The position numbers and the translations under genes were made by a program. Under the pieces are notes generated by a model. That model did no database searches. It was not told the origin of the DNA and saw only the letters and a program-made list of their open reading frames with translations. DNA of 64,000 bases, from positions 1,178,001 to 1,242,000 of the forward strand of contig NZ_CP043420.1 in NCBI RefSeq assembly GCF_008247605.1, written 5' to 3'. Below are positions 45,472-54,275 of the stretch, piece by piece. This DNA is from Kushneria phosphatilytica. GTDB lineage: Bacteria; Pseudomonadota; Gammaproteobacteria; Pseudomonadales; Halomonadaceae. Positions within the stretch are counted from its first letter, which is position 1. The number at the start of each line of letters is the position of its first letter.

Positions 45472-46356
45472 TTACTGTCCGTGCGAGATGACAAAGGAGA
45501 GCAGCAGTGGCAGATAGATGAACGAGGTCAGTGTCGAGCAGAGCACCAGGTTGGCCACGAATTCCGGTGAACGTCCTGCCTTCTGGGCAAACAGGTAGTT
45601 ATAGACCGCGACCGGCATACACATCATCACGACCAGAATCCCCAGCGCCTGTGAGGTCAGCCCCAGTAGCCAGCCGATCAGCAGGGCGATGCCACCGGCC
45701 ACTACCACGCGTGCCAGACCGAAGCCGATGCCAATGTTGAGACTGCGGGCGCGGATACTGGCCAGCGCTACGCCCAGAGTGATCAGCATCATGGGGATGG
45801 TGAACCCCGCCAGCAGCTCCACACTATTGGCCAGCCAGGCTGGCAGCTTGATCTGAAAGGCCATCAGCAGCACGGCGATGACGATGGCGTAAATGGTAGG
45901 CGTGGTAAAGATGCCTCGAAGCGGTCGGGAGCTGCTGGTAATGCAGCCCACCACGAACTGGGACATCGACATGACCACAAAAACTGCCACGGCCAGGGGA
46001 AAACCCTTGTCATCGAACGCATACATTGCCACCGGCAGCCCCATGTTACCGGTATTGGGAAACAGGGTCGGCGGTACGATGACCCGCCAGTCCATGCGTG
46101 TAATGCGTGCCAGGATCAGACCGATGATGCCCATCACCACCAGCACACTCACGGTGGCCAGTGCCATGCGCGAGAAGGCACCTAGTTCGACATGCGTTCG
46201 GGTCAGTGAGTGGATGATCAGGCAGGGCGTGCCGACATTGAGCACCAGCTTGGTGATGAACCCTGTGGGGTAGGGCTGTTTGAAGCGTACCCAGAAAAAA
46301 CCGACGCCGGCGCCGGCCAGTACGGGGGCCATGACGGCGAAAAGTTGAGCAAACAT
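45472..46356 (-). CDS. AEC-family permease (auxin efflux carrier type)
   Basis: A 294-aa membrane protein with about ten helices in two inverted halves. Typical AEC segments are VGFFWVRFKQPYPTGFITKLVLNVGTPCL near the N-terminus and the NTGNMGLPVAMYAFDD motif in the middle. Bacterial relatives carry malate, malonate or other acids; the substrate is not known here. AAGGAA precedes the ATG. Confidence 0.9.
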   Translation of the reverse strand: MFAQLFAVMAPVLAGAGVGFFWVRFKQPYPTGFITKLVLNVGTPCLIIHSLTRTHVELGAFSRMALATVSVLVVMGIIGLILARITRMDWRVIVPPTLFPNTGNMGLPVAMYAFDDKGFPLAVAVFVVMSMSQFVVGCITSSSRPLRGIFTTPTIYAIVIAVLLMAFQIKLPAWLANSVELLAGFTIPMMLITLGVALASIRARSLNIGIGFGLARVVVAGGIALLIGWLLGLTSQALGILVVMMCMPVAVYNYLFAQKAGRSPEFVANLVLCSTLTSFIYLPLLLSFVISHGQ

Positions 46357-46482
46357 GACGTTCCTTGCAAATGGCGGAGTGACCGCGCCGAGGCGGTGGC
46401 CAGAGGCGCCTTGTTGTCCTTGGAAGATGCGCCATTATACAGGGCGATAATGCAATAAGACCATGGTTGTATGACGAGTGGT

Positions 46483-47373
46483 CTACTCCGCGTCGTGAGC
46501 TGAAGCAGGCCGGTAATGAATGGTGTGCCCCTTCTGCCGACCGACCGCCTGATCCTGGGCGACCTGTTGATCACCATGGCAGGCACGCAGGGTGAGAGGG
46601 CGGATCAGATCGCCCTCATCCAGATAACGCCAGAAGCGCTGTGGCATCTGCCGCCGGGTGACCCGTGGATTGACCCGGGCCGGGTTGAAGATGCTGGCGT
46701 AGTACAAGCGCCACAGACGTGTGCCTTCATCGTCTTCCGGTATGGCCCGGGCCCACTGTCTGGCCTGCGCCGGGCAGGGCCGCTCGATGTCGAAACGCTC
46801 TCCATCTCCCCGAACGGCGCCCAGTGGCGTGGCGATGAGCCACCGGCGCTGACCCATCCGGGCCAGAAAGTGTTCGCCGGCTTCCTGCAACACATCGTGG
46901 GCGGGTTCAAACCAGGCCACGAACTCGGGCTCACCCGACTCATCGATTGCACGGCGATGAAATCTGAGAAAGGCATGCAGGTGATGCGCTTCATGCTCGA
47001 CGGCCTTGATACGCTGATGCAGCACACTGCCATCTCGATCTCCGGCCAGCAGTGCCGCGCCGTCGCCCCGGGCCAGCCGCCAGACAATGCGATAAAGCAG
47101 ACTCCAGCGGCTCTGGGTCGGCTCATGGAGTGAATGAGGCAGAAAACGCGAGGCCGTTTCGAGCCAGTCGATGGCCCGACGCGATAGAGTCAGACGTCGT
47201 GTCACCACTTCAGGGCAAGGTTGGCAGCTGGCATCGGCGAACAGATCACCGCTGCTGTCACTGTCCTGCCAGAGAACATGCTCCGGGGCGATATCGGCAG
47301 CCAGCAGGTGACGTGCGTGCGCACGCCAGGCCCGGAAGGTATCGGATTCCAGTGTGACGGTGATCAGCGTCAT
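46483..47373 (-). CDS. TIGR03915-type DNA-metabolism protein (UDG-linked partner of the radical SAM protein)
   Basis: The ATG at 47373 with AGGAG upstream gives 296 aa; the longer reading to 47523 is not supported. The family pairs with a radical SAM protein and is often fused or linked to a uracil-DNA-glycosylase-like domain. Here only the first part (LESDTFRAWRAHARHLLAADI, then RRAIDWLETASRFLPHSLHEP, VEHEAHHLHAFLRFHRR, RRQMPQRFWRYLDEGDLI) is present and no clear UDG domain remains at this length. It starts 21 nt after the radical SAM gene, so both probably share the SOS-controlled promoter. The biochemical role is unknown. Confidence 0.82.
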   Translation of the reverse strand: MTLITVTLESDTFRAWRAHARHLLAADIAPEHVLWQDSDSSGDLFADASCQPCPEVVTRRLTLSRRAIDWLETASRFLPHSLHEPTQSRWSLLYRIVWRLARGDGAALLAGDRDGSVLHQRIKAVEHEAHHLHAFLRFHRRAIDESGEPEFVAWFEPAHDVLQEAGEHFLARMGQRRWLIATPLGAVRGDGERFDIERPCPAQARQWARAIPEDDEGTRLWRLYYASIFNPARVNPRVTRRQMPQRFWRYLDEGDLIRPLTLRACHGDQQVAQDQAVGRQKGHTIHYRPASAHDAE

Positions 47374-47393
47374 GCAAGAACTCCTGTCGAGAC

Positions 47394-48617
47394 TTACCAG
47401 AGCGCCAGCTGCGAAGGCCGGGGCGTATTCAGTGACTGACGCAGGGCTGCGCTCTCGATGCCATCGCCGCGCGGACGATAGTCCTGGGTGACGATAAAGG
47501 GTGTCACCCGATCCAGTACGCAACGCAGGCGGGCGACATCGGCATAACGAATGCGGCGCTCGCGGCGCAGCTCGATCAGCCGATGTACGCTGGTCATGCC
47601 CAGCCCGGGCACCCGAGCCATCATCATCGGCTCGGCGCGATTGAGATCAACAGGAAAGTGCTCGCGGTGGTCGAGCGCCCAGGCCAGCTTGGGGTCAATA
47701 TCGAGATCGAGCTGACGTCGGCTGCTCAACAGCTCCTCGGCGCGGAAACCGTAACCCCGCATCAGGAAATCGGCCTGATAAAGCCGATGTTCACGCATCA
47801 GGGGTGGTGGCGCCAGCGGCACCGAGTTCGGACTCTGTGGGATAGGGCTGAAGGCCGAGTAGTAAACCCGCTTGAGCCGGAAGTCACCATAGAGCGACTG
47901 GGCCCGATGCAGGATGGTGTGATCGTCGCTGTCATCGGCGCCGATGATCATCTGGGTGCTCTGGCCCCCGGGGGTGAAGCGGGGGGCGCCGCGTTCGGCT
48001 GCGGCCTCGACACCCTGATGAATGGTGTTCATGGCGGTATGAATGCTGCCGACGTTTTTCTCCGGGGCCAGCCGGGTGAGACCGGCATCGGTAGGCAGTT
48101 CGATATTGACGCTGAGTCGGTCGGCCAGCTCACCCGCCTCGCGGATCAGTTCGGGGGAGGCATCGGGGATGGTCTTGAGATGAATATAACCGCGAAACTC
48201 ATGTGTATGACGCAGTAGCCGGGCGACGCGGACCAGCTGTTCCATGGTGTAGTCACTGGAGCGAATGATGCCCGAGCTCAGAAACAGGCCACTGATGGTG
48301 TTGCGGCGATACATCGACAGGGTCAGCTCGACCACTTCTTCCGGAGTGAAGCGCGCCCGCGGCACACTCGAAGAGCGGCGATTGATGCAGTATTGGCAGT
48401 CGTAGAGGCAGAAGTTGGTCAGCAGAATCTTGAGCAGTGACACGCAGCGACCATCCGGCGTGAAACTGTGACAGATCCCGGTGCCGTTGGTCGCACCCAA
48501 CCCCGTCCGCCCCTTCGATGAACGCTGCGGTGCACCACTGCTGGCACAGGAGGCGTCATACTTGGCGGCATCGGCCAGTACGATCAGTTTCTGAGAGAGC
48601 TCTTGAGCCATGAGCAT
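47394..48617 (-). CDS. Putative DNA-repair radical SAM protein (TIGR03916 type)
   Basis: A 407-aa radical SAM enzyme with the cluster motif C70-LYD-C74-QY-C77 and a C-terminal helix-hairpin-helix region (MMMARVPGLGMTSVHRLIELR, about 315-350) that probably binds DNA. Further cysteines upstream (C24, C49, C58) are noted. The family is annotated as a putative DNA modification/repair protein and is always beside the partner encoded next. A near-consensus LexA box lies 13 nt upstream of the first ATG (an alternative ATG is at 48611), so the pair should be induced by DNA damage. Confidence 0.88.
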   Translation of the reverse strand: MLMAQELSQKLIVLADAAKYDASCASSGAPQRSSKGRTGLGATNGTGICHSFTPDGRCVSLLKILLTNFCLYDCQYCINRRSSSVPRARFTPEEVVELTLSMYRRNTISGLFLSSGIIRSSDYTMEQLVRVARLLRHTHEFRGYIHLKTIPDASPELIREAGELADRLSVNIELPTDAGLTRLAPEKNVGSIHTAMNTIHQGVEAAAERGAPRFTPGGQSTQMIIGADDSDDHTILHRAQSLYGDFRLKRVYYSAFSPIPQSPNSVPLAPPPLMREHRLYQADFLMRGYGFRAEELLSSRRQLDLDIDPKLAWALDHREHFPVDLNRAEPMMMARVPGLGMTSVHRLIELRRERRIRYADVARLRCVLDRVTPFIVTQDYRPRGDGIESAALRQSLNTPRPSQLALW

Positions 48618-48630
48618 GCTCCGGGTCGAA

Positions 48631-48650
48631 TACTGTTCAAGTATACAGTA
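48631..48650. promoter_or_regulatory. LexA (SOS) box
   Basis: TACTGTTCAAGTATACAGTA matches the gammaproteobacterial LexA operator (TACTGTATATATATACAGTA) with the full CTGT-N8-ACAG core and symmetric flanks. It lies just upstream of the radical SAM gene, where LexA would block its promoter. Confidence 0.88.
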
Positions 48651-48687
48651 TTTGGGGCTGGTGCATGCAATGCATCGACGTTGATGG

Positions 48688-48706
48688 CAAAATGAGAATC
48701 GTTAAC
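48688..48706. promoter_or_regulatory. Candidate Fur box upstream of the siderophore-type exporter
   Basis: CAAAATGAGAATCGTTAAC matches the 19-bp Fur consensus at 14 positions by eye. It lies 45 nt before the exporter ATG, a position suited to repression by Fe-Fur. Confidence 0.65.
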
Positions 48707-48750
48707 GGTTACCCGCCCATTGGCTTTTTCCTGTTCGGATCCAACCTGTC

Positions 48751-50451
48751 ATGACGCTGCTCAAGGTCGTATTGCGCCATTATCGTCTGTCGTTCATTGC
48801 CGTTATGGTACTCAGCCTGCTCAGTGCCGTGCTGGGCATTGGCGTGATCGCCTTCATCAATCGGCGCCTGATCGACGCGCAGGGGCAAACCATTGCGACG
48901 CTGTGGCCTTTTCTTGGACTGATTGCATTATTGCTGGTGATCTCGCTGGCGGCGCAACTGTCGCTGACCCTGCTGGGCCATCGCTTTGTCTATAACCTGC
49001 GGGGGCGGCTGGTCAAACGTTTGCTGGATACCGATATCGAGCGTATCGAAGCGCTGGGCAGTGCACCGCTGCTGGCAGCCCTTTCCAGTGACATTCGCAA
49101 CATCACCGTGGCCTTTGTGCGCCTGCCCGAGCTGATTCAGGGGGTGGTGCTGTCGCTGGCGGCGACGGTCTATCTGGTGATGCTCTCCGTGCCCCTGTTT
49201 CTGGTCACCGCTGCCTGGCTGATTGTCACGCTGGCCGTGGGGAGTCGAATGGTGCGCAGCGTCTATCACCATCTGGGGCATATCCGGGACGCAGAAGATC
49301 AGCTCTATGGCGACTTTCAGGCCATCATTGATGGACGTCGCGAGCTGGCGCTGAACCGTGATCGGGCGCAGCAGCTGTATGAAGAGGATTTCACTCGCCA
49401 CGCACGGGACTACCGGCACCACATCATCCGTTCCGATACCAGTCATCTCTCGGCCGGTAACTGGACCAATATCATGATGCTCGGGGCCATTGGGGTGGTC
49501 TTTCTGCTGGCCAATGCCTTCGGATGGGCGAGTACAGCGGTCGCGGCCACCTTTGCCCTGACGCTGCTGTTCATTCGGGCGCCGCTGATTCAGGCCGTCG
49601 GTGCACTGCCGACGCTACTTTCAGGGGAAGTTGCCTTCCGACGGCTGCAGGCGCTGGAACTGGCGCCCTGGCACCCGGATTTCCAGCCCGCCGAGCAGTT
49701 GCCCGATGACTGGCAGCAACTGACCCTGGAAGGTGTGCGTTACACCTATGCGCCCCGCGGTGAGGATGAACCCTTCACGGTCGGGCCGCTCGCGCTCACG
49801 CTGAAACGGGGCGAGCAGGTATTCGTGATCGGCGGCAACGGCAGCGGCAAGTCAACCTTCGGCCGGCTGTTGAGTGGCTTGTACGCACCGCATGAAGGGA
49901 TGCTGAAACTGGATGGACAGAGTATTACCGACGTCCTGCGGCCGGCCTGGCGAGAGCGCTTTGCTGCGGTGCTGACCGATTTTCATCTGTTCGATCGGCT
50001 GCTCGGGCCGGACGGCGAAGAGGCAGACCCGGTCCTGGTCGATGCATGGCTGGACCGGCTCGGCATGCGTGAAAAAGTCAGTCTCACGGCGGGCCGCCTT
50101 AACGATACTCGCCTCTCCCAGGGGCAGCGCAAGCGACTTGCCCTGCTGCTGGCGGTGGCCGAACAGCGCGACATACTGCTGCTGGATGAATGGGCCGCGG
50201 ACCAGGACCCGGTGTTCCGCCGGGCCTTTTATCTTGAGCTGTTGCCCGAGCTGCGCCGCCTCGGCATTACGGTGATTGCGATCACTCATGATGAGCGCTA
50301 TTTCGCGCAGGCGGATCGGCTGCTGCTGATGCAGAATGGGCAACTGCGCGAACTGGAGGGCGATGATTATCACCGCGCCTCCCACGATGCGTTGCAGGTA
50401 GCGTCAGAGCCGGCGCAATCCCCACATGAACCAGGCTCCCCCGATCAGTGA
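48751..50451 (+). CDS. Cyclic-peptide/siderophore export ABC transporter (PvdE/SyrD type)
   Basis: A 566-aa half transporter: six transmembrane helices (residues about 12-290) fused to an ATPase domain with Walker A GGNGSGKST (361-369), signature LSQGQRKRLALLL and Walker B ILLLDEWAADQDP. The family exports peptide siderophores or their precursors across the inner membrane. It diverges from the radical SAM gene behind a Fur-like box, and its 3' end overlaps the end of fhuB by 48 nt on the opposite strand. No peptide synthetase gene is in this window. Confidence 0.88.
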   Translation: MTLLKVVLRHYRLSFIAVMVLSLLSAVLGIGVIAFINRRLIDAQGQTIATLWPFLGLIALLLVISLAAQLSLTLLGHRFVYNLRGRLVKRLLDTDIERIEALGSAPLLAALSSDIRNITVAFVRLPELIQGVVLSLAATVYLVMLSVPLFLVTAAWLIVTLAVGSRMVRSVYHHLGHIRDAEDQLYGDFQAIIDGRRELALNRDRAQQLYEEDFTRHARDYRHHIIRSDTSHLSAGNWTNIMMLGAIGVVFLLANAFGWASTAVAATFALTLLFIRAPLIQAVGALPTLLSGEVAFRRLQALELAPWHPDFQPAEQLPDDWQQLTLEGVRYTYAPRGEDEPFTVGPLALTLKRGEQVFVIGGNGSGKSTFGRLLSGLYAPHEGMLKLDGQSITDVLRPAWRERFAAVLTDFHLFDRLLGPDGEEADPVLVDAWLDRLGMREKVSLTAGRLNDTRLSQGQRKRLALLLAVAEQRDILLLDEWAADQDPVFRRAFYLELLPELRRLGITVIAITHDERYFAQADRLLLMQNGQLRELEGDDYHRASHDALQVASEPAQSPHEPGSPDQ

Positions 50452-52383
50452 GGCGACGAGCCCGGCAGGAATCTGATCGGGGAAGGCCACTATTCGGCCC
50501 AGCCAGTCTGCCAGCACCATGATCAGCATGCCGATCAACCCGGCGCCCAGCAGATGCGAGCGGGCGTCCGGCAGTCCCACCAGCCGTGCCATGTGCGGCG
50601 CCATCAGTCCGATGAAGGAAAGCGGCCCCACCACCAGCGTGGCGCCGGCCGTCATCACGGCCATCAGCGCCAGCAGCAGGATGCGACTGAACCGAACATT
50701 GATGCCCAGCGCATGGGCGCTGTCCTCGCCCAGTGGCAACAAATCCAGCCAGCGGTGGAAGGGGAGCGTCGCGATCAATAGCACGGCGGCCGCTGCCAGA
50801 GCGATCAGCGCCGTGGTGCCATCCACGTAGTAGGTTGAGCCCGAGATCCAGGCGAGCAGCTTCTGGGTGCGCGGGCTGTTACCCGACAGCGCCAGACGCT
50901 GCAGGGCATCGAACAGGGCCGTAATGGCTACCCCGGAGAGCAGTAGACGTTGCGGCGCCAGTCCGTTACGCCGGTTGAGCAGCACCAGCAAGCCCAGGGT
51001 CAGCAGCGCCCCCAGCGTACCGAACAGCAGTGAGGCGCCCTGTGAGGCCAGCGGCGTCAGCATGATGACGCCCAGTACGCCAATCGCCGCCCCGGCACTG
51101 ATGCCCAGTACTTCGGGACTGGCGATGGGGTTACCGGTGATGCGTTGCAAAATGGTACCGGCCAGCGCCAGCATCAGGCCGCTGGCAGCGGCAGCCGCGA
51201 CCCGCGGCGCGCGCCATGGCCACGCATCCATCAGATTGCCCGGGGCCGGCCAGTGCCACCCCTCGCGCCCCTGACTCAGGCTGAGCGCAATGACTACCCC
51301 CAGTAACAGCGCCAGACCCAGCAGCATCAGCAGACGTTTGGGGGCGGGGTGCCGATAGAGGTAGGCCATGGGAGCACTGGGTGCCCGATCACCCTGAAGG
51401 GACAGGCGCGGAATCAGCCACAGCAGCAGGGGCGCGCCCAGCGCGGCGGTGGCTGCGCCGGTCGGCAGCAGCGTCGCGAGCGGACCACTACCGAATTGAA
51501 GCAGCAGATCGGTGGCCAGCAGCAGCAGTGCACCCAGCACAGGTGCCCAGCGCAGCCGATGACTCAGCCGGCGTGCCCCCAGCAGCCGCACGATGGCGGG
51601 CGAGGCGAGGCCGATGAACCCGATGATACCAACCTGACTGACCACGCAGCCGGTCATGAAAACGGCGATGGCAAGTGTCACGAACCGCAGTTGACGCAGC
51701 GACACCCCGAGATTGCGTGCGCCCTGGTCGTCGAAATCGAGCAGTGCCAGAGGCCGCAGCAGGAGCAGCATGACACCACCAGCCAGTGCCAGGCGCAACA
51801 GCAGAAACTGCGTGGCACCCCAGCCGTTCTGAATCAGCGAGCCGGCGTTCCAGATGAACAGATCCCGCAGCCGCTCGGGGTAGAACAGCATCAGCGTACT
51901 GTTGATGGCACTGAGGTAGAGACTGACCACCAGCCCGGCCAGTACGATGGCCATGGGTGCCAGCCCACGCCGCCAGGCCAGCGCAAAGACCAGCGCTGTC
52001 GCCAGGCCCCCACCCAGCAGGGCGACCCACTCACGGCCGATGATCAACCAGCCGGGTGCCCATAATGAAGCCGCCACCAGTGCCAGCTGAGCGCCGTTGG
52101 CGACCCCCAGGGTCGTGGGGGAGGCGAGTGGGTTCTTCAGCACCTGCTGCATCAGGGTGCCGGCCAGCCCCAGTGCGGCGCCGCCCAGCAACGCCACACA
52201 GATTCTGGGCAGCAGCGAGAAATGCACCACGACCTGTTCGATCGCCTCATCCCGGGGGCTGGTGAGCGCTGACAGCCACTGATTGGCAGGCAGCAACTGG
52301 TGCAATCGATAGACGATCATCACTACACAGGCCAGCGCCAGTACGCTGCACAGATGCCCCGGTGTCACCCGCCGCTGTCTCAT
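50404..52383 (-). CDS. fhuB: Ferric-hydroxamate-type permease FhuB (fused double subunit)
   Basis: A 659-aa permease made of two FecCD-type halves in one chain, the arrangement and length of E. coli FhuB. First half: GAALGLAGTLMQQVLKNPLASPTTLGVANGA-like motif near residue 70; second half: LAGTILQRITGNPIASPEVLG and VVGPLSFIGLMAPHMARL near the end. ATG 52383 overlaps the fhuD stop as ATGA. It imports ferric siderophores together with FhuC and FhuD. Confidence 0.93.
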   Translation of the reverse strand: MRQRRVTPGHLCSVLALACVVMIVYRLHQLLPANQWLSALTSPRDEAIEQVVVHFSLLPRICVALLGGAALGLAGTLMQQVLKNPLASPTTLGVANGAQLALVAASLWAPGWLIIGREWVALLGGGLATALVFALAWRRGLAPMAIVLAGLVVSLYLSAINSTLMLFYPERLRDLFIWNAGSLIQNGWGATQFLLLRLALAGGVMLLLLRPLALLDFDDQGARNLGVSLRQLRFVTLAIAVFMTGCVVSQVGIIGFIGLASPAIVRLLGARRLSHRLRWAPVLGALLLLATDLLLQFGSGPLATLLPTGAATAALGAPLLLWLIPRLSLQGDRAPSAPMAYLYRHPAPKRLLMLLGLALLLGVVIALSLSQGREGWHWPAPGNLMDAWPWRAPRVAAAAASGLMLALAGTILQRITGNPIASPEVLGISAGAAIGVLGVIMLTPLASQGASLLFGTLGALLTLGLLVLLNRRNGLAPQRLLLSGVAITALFDALQRLALSGNSPRTQKLLAWISGSTYYVDGTTALIALAAAAVLLIATLPFHRWLDLLPLGEDSAHALGINVRFSRILLLALMAVMTAGATLVVGPLSFIGLMAPHMARLVGLPDARSHLLGAGLIGMLIMVLADWLGRIVAFPDQIPAGLVASLIGGAWFMWGLRRL

Positions 52384-53339
52384 GGCTCGCCTCCGTGGTC
52401 GCCGGAGGGCAGCGCCTGATGAAGCTCCCGGGCAAAACGCGCCATGGAGGCGAGTCCGCCAAAGCTCCATACGGGGTCGAGCTCATGCACCTGACCATGG
52501 CGGACGGCCGGCAGATGCTGCCAGAGTATGTTGTCTTCAAGTTGGCCATCGACCGTGGTGGGCAGCGGCCGGATTACCAGCAGACGAGTATTGGCGGGCA
52601 GGTGGGCCAGCTCATCGATGCCCAGCTGACGAAACCCCCAGTCATTGGCCTCGCCCTGCCAGGCATTGGTCAGTCCGAGTTGATCGAAAACGGACTGAAA
52701 GAGGCTCCCCTGACCATAAATACGCACATGGCGGCTATCGATGAACTGCAGCACGGCGACCGGAGAGTGCTGATCGACCCCGGATCGGCGGATACGAGCG
52801 ATCTCCTCGCTGACGCGAGTGATCAGCTGTTCGGCAGCCTGTTGGTGATGAGTCAGCTGACCCAGCTGGCGGGTCACGCGCAGGGCTTGCTGCCAGGGAT
52901 CACGATCACTGGTGTAGATATTGAAGATATGGACCGGAGCGATGCGTGAAAGACGACTGTCACCTGCCAGAAAGGACACGGTGACGATGCCATCGGGAGC
53001 GAGTTGCGCCAGCAGCTCCAGATTGGGCTGGTTGCGCAGGCCGATATCCTGCACGCCCTCGGGGATGGCCGGTTCTCCTACCCAGCGCGCGTAGCTCTCC
53101 GGTGCCGCCACGCCAAGCGGCGTCACCCCGATGGCAAGCAGCGTTTCGGTCATTGCCCAGTCCAGCGAGATCAGTGCCGGGGTCGAAGAGGGTTCATCGG
53201 CACGCGCGGGGGTGCGCGTCAGGCTGACCAGTGCCAGCAGCATGAAGCAGACAACAAGCCACCACCGGCAGGTGAACAGAAGCGTTGTTTCGGCAGTCGG
53301 TCGGCACTGAGCCGCAGGCCGGGGTGACGCTGAGGTCAC
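52380..53339 (-). CDS. fhuD: Ferric-siderophore binding protein FhuD
   Basis: A 319-aa periplasmic receptor with a GTG start (AAGGA 8 nt upstream) and a hydrophobic signal segment WWLVVCFMLLALVSL ending near ARA-DEP. It aligns with FhuD over SLDWAMTETLLAIGVTPLGV, the WVGEPAIPEGVQDIGLR segment, NLELLAQLAPD and NAWQGEANDWGF. FhuD proteins bind hydroxamate siderophores. It lies 9 nt after fhuC and overlaps fhuB. Confidence 0.9.
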   Translation of the reverse strand: MTSASPRPAAQCRPTAETTLLFTCRWWLVVCFMLLALVSLTRTPARADEPSSTPALISLDWAMTETLLAIGVTPLGVAAPESYARWVGEPAIPEGVQDIGLRNQPNLELLAQLAPDGIVTVSFLAGDSRLSRIAPVHIFNIYTSDRDPWQQALRVTRQLGQLTHHQQAAEQLITRVSEEIARIRRSGVDQHSPVAVLQFIDSRHVRIYGQGSLFQSVFDQLGLTNAWQGEANDWGFRQLGIDELAHLPANTRLLVIRPLPTTVDGQLEDNILWQHLPAVRHGQVHELDPVWSFGGLASMARFARELHQALPSGDHGGEP

Positions 53340-53348
53340 GCGCAGTCC

Positions 53349-54116
53349 TTAATGAATGACGGCGACGGGATGAGACCCGTGTGGATGAGTAATGACATGC
53401 ATGGGAATGCCGTAGATGGCTTCCAGGGTCTGGTCGCACATCAGCTCTCGGGCGTCACCATGGGCCAGCAGCCGACCACCGTGCAGGGCGACCAGGCGAT
53501 CGCAGAAGCGGGCTGCCATGTTGATATCATGCATCACGATGACCACGCCGAGCTGCAGTTCATGGCTGAGATCGCGCACCAGTTCGAGCACTTCGAGCTG
53601 GTGGGCCACATCAAGCGCCGCCAGCGGCTCATCGAGCAGCAGGTAGTCACTGCCCTGCGCCAGCAGCATGGCCAGCCAGACACGCTGACGCTCGCCACCT
53701 GACAGGGTTTCGACCAGTCGGTCGGCCAGCGTTTCGGTATGGGTCAGCGCAATGGCGCGATCGACGGCCTGATGATCGCGCCGGGTGAAACGACCCAGCA
53801 GGCCGTGCCATGGATAGCGCCCGAATCGGACCAGCTCGCGCACGGTCAGGTTTTCGGCGCTGGGCAGCTGCTGTGGCAGGTAGGCCACGCGGCGGGCAAA
53901 TTCACGACTGCCCCATTGGGAGAGCGGTTTGCCATCCAGTTCGATACTGCCACGCGTTGGGCTTTGCTGCTGAGCCAGCAGCTTGAGCAGGGTCGACTTG
54001 CCGGAACCGTTATGCCCGATCAGGCCGCAGACACAGCCTTCTTCGAAGGAGAGATCGAGCGGTTGCAGCAGCGTTCTGCCTGATACGTCAAAACCGGCCG
54101 CGTTGAGTTCGAACAT
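53349..54116 (-). CDS. fhuC: Ferric-siderophore ABC transporter ATPase FhuC
   Basis: A 255-aa ATPase. Walker A GHNGSGKST is at 34-42, the signature LSGGERQRV and Walker B YLLLDEPLAALD follow, with the switch histidine in VIVMHDIN. ATG 54116 is preceded by GGAG; the longer reading to 54206 adds non-conserved residues. It is the first gene of fhuCDB, the same order as in E. coli. Confidence 0.93.
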   Translation of the reverse strand: MFELNAAGFDVSGRTLLQPLDLSFEEGCVCGLIGHNGSGKSTLLKLLAQQQSPTRGSIELDGKPLSQWGSREFARRVAYLPQQLPSAENLTVRELVRFGRYPWHGLLGRFTRRDHQAVDRAIALTHTETLADRLVETLSGGERQRVWLAMLLAQGSDYLLLDEPLAALDVAHQLEVLELVRDLSHELQLGVVIVMHDINMAARFCDRLVALHGGRLLAHGDARELMCDQTLEAIYGIPMHVITHPHGSHPVAVIH

Positions 54117-54234
54117 GCAGACTCCGATCCGGACCAACCAGGGAAGGAATACCTCATGCAGGGACTGTATCCGCCGGAGAGCCCGCGTGAGAGGGGCACA
54201 CCGCATGGATCAGAATGAATACGAGCGTATCTGA

Positions 54235-54253
54235 AATACGAATTATTATCAAC
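54235..54253. promoter_or_regulatory. Possible Fur site upstream of fhuCDB
   Basis: An AT-rich stretch including TTATTATCAA in the gap before fhuC matches the Fur consensus at about 11 of 19 positions. It is weaker than the site at 48688. It lies about 120 nt before the fhuC start. Confidence 0.35.
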
Positions 54254-54275
54254 GTTACCCGCAGGCGCAACGCGG

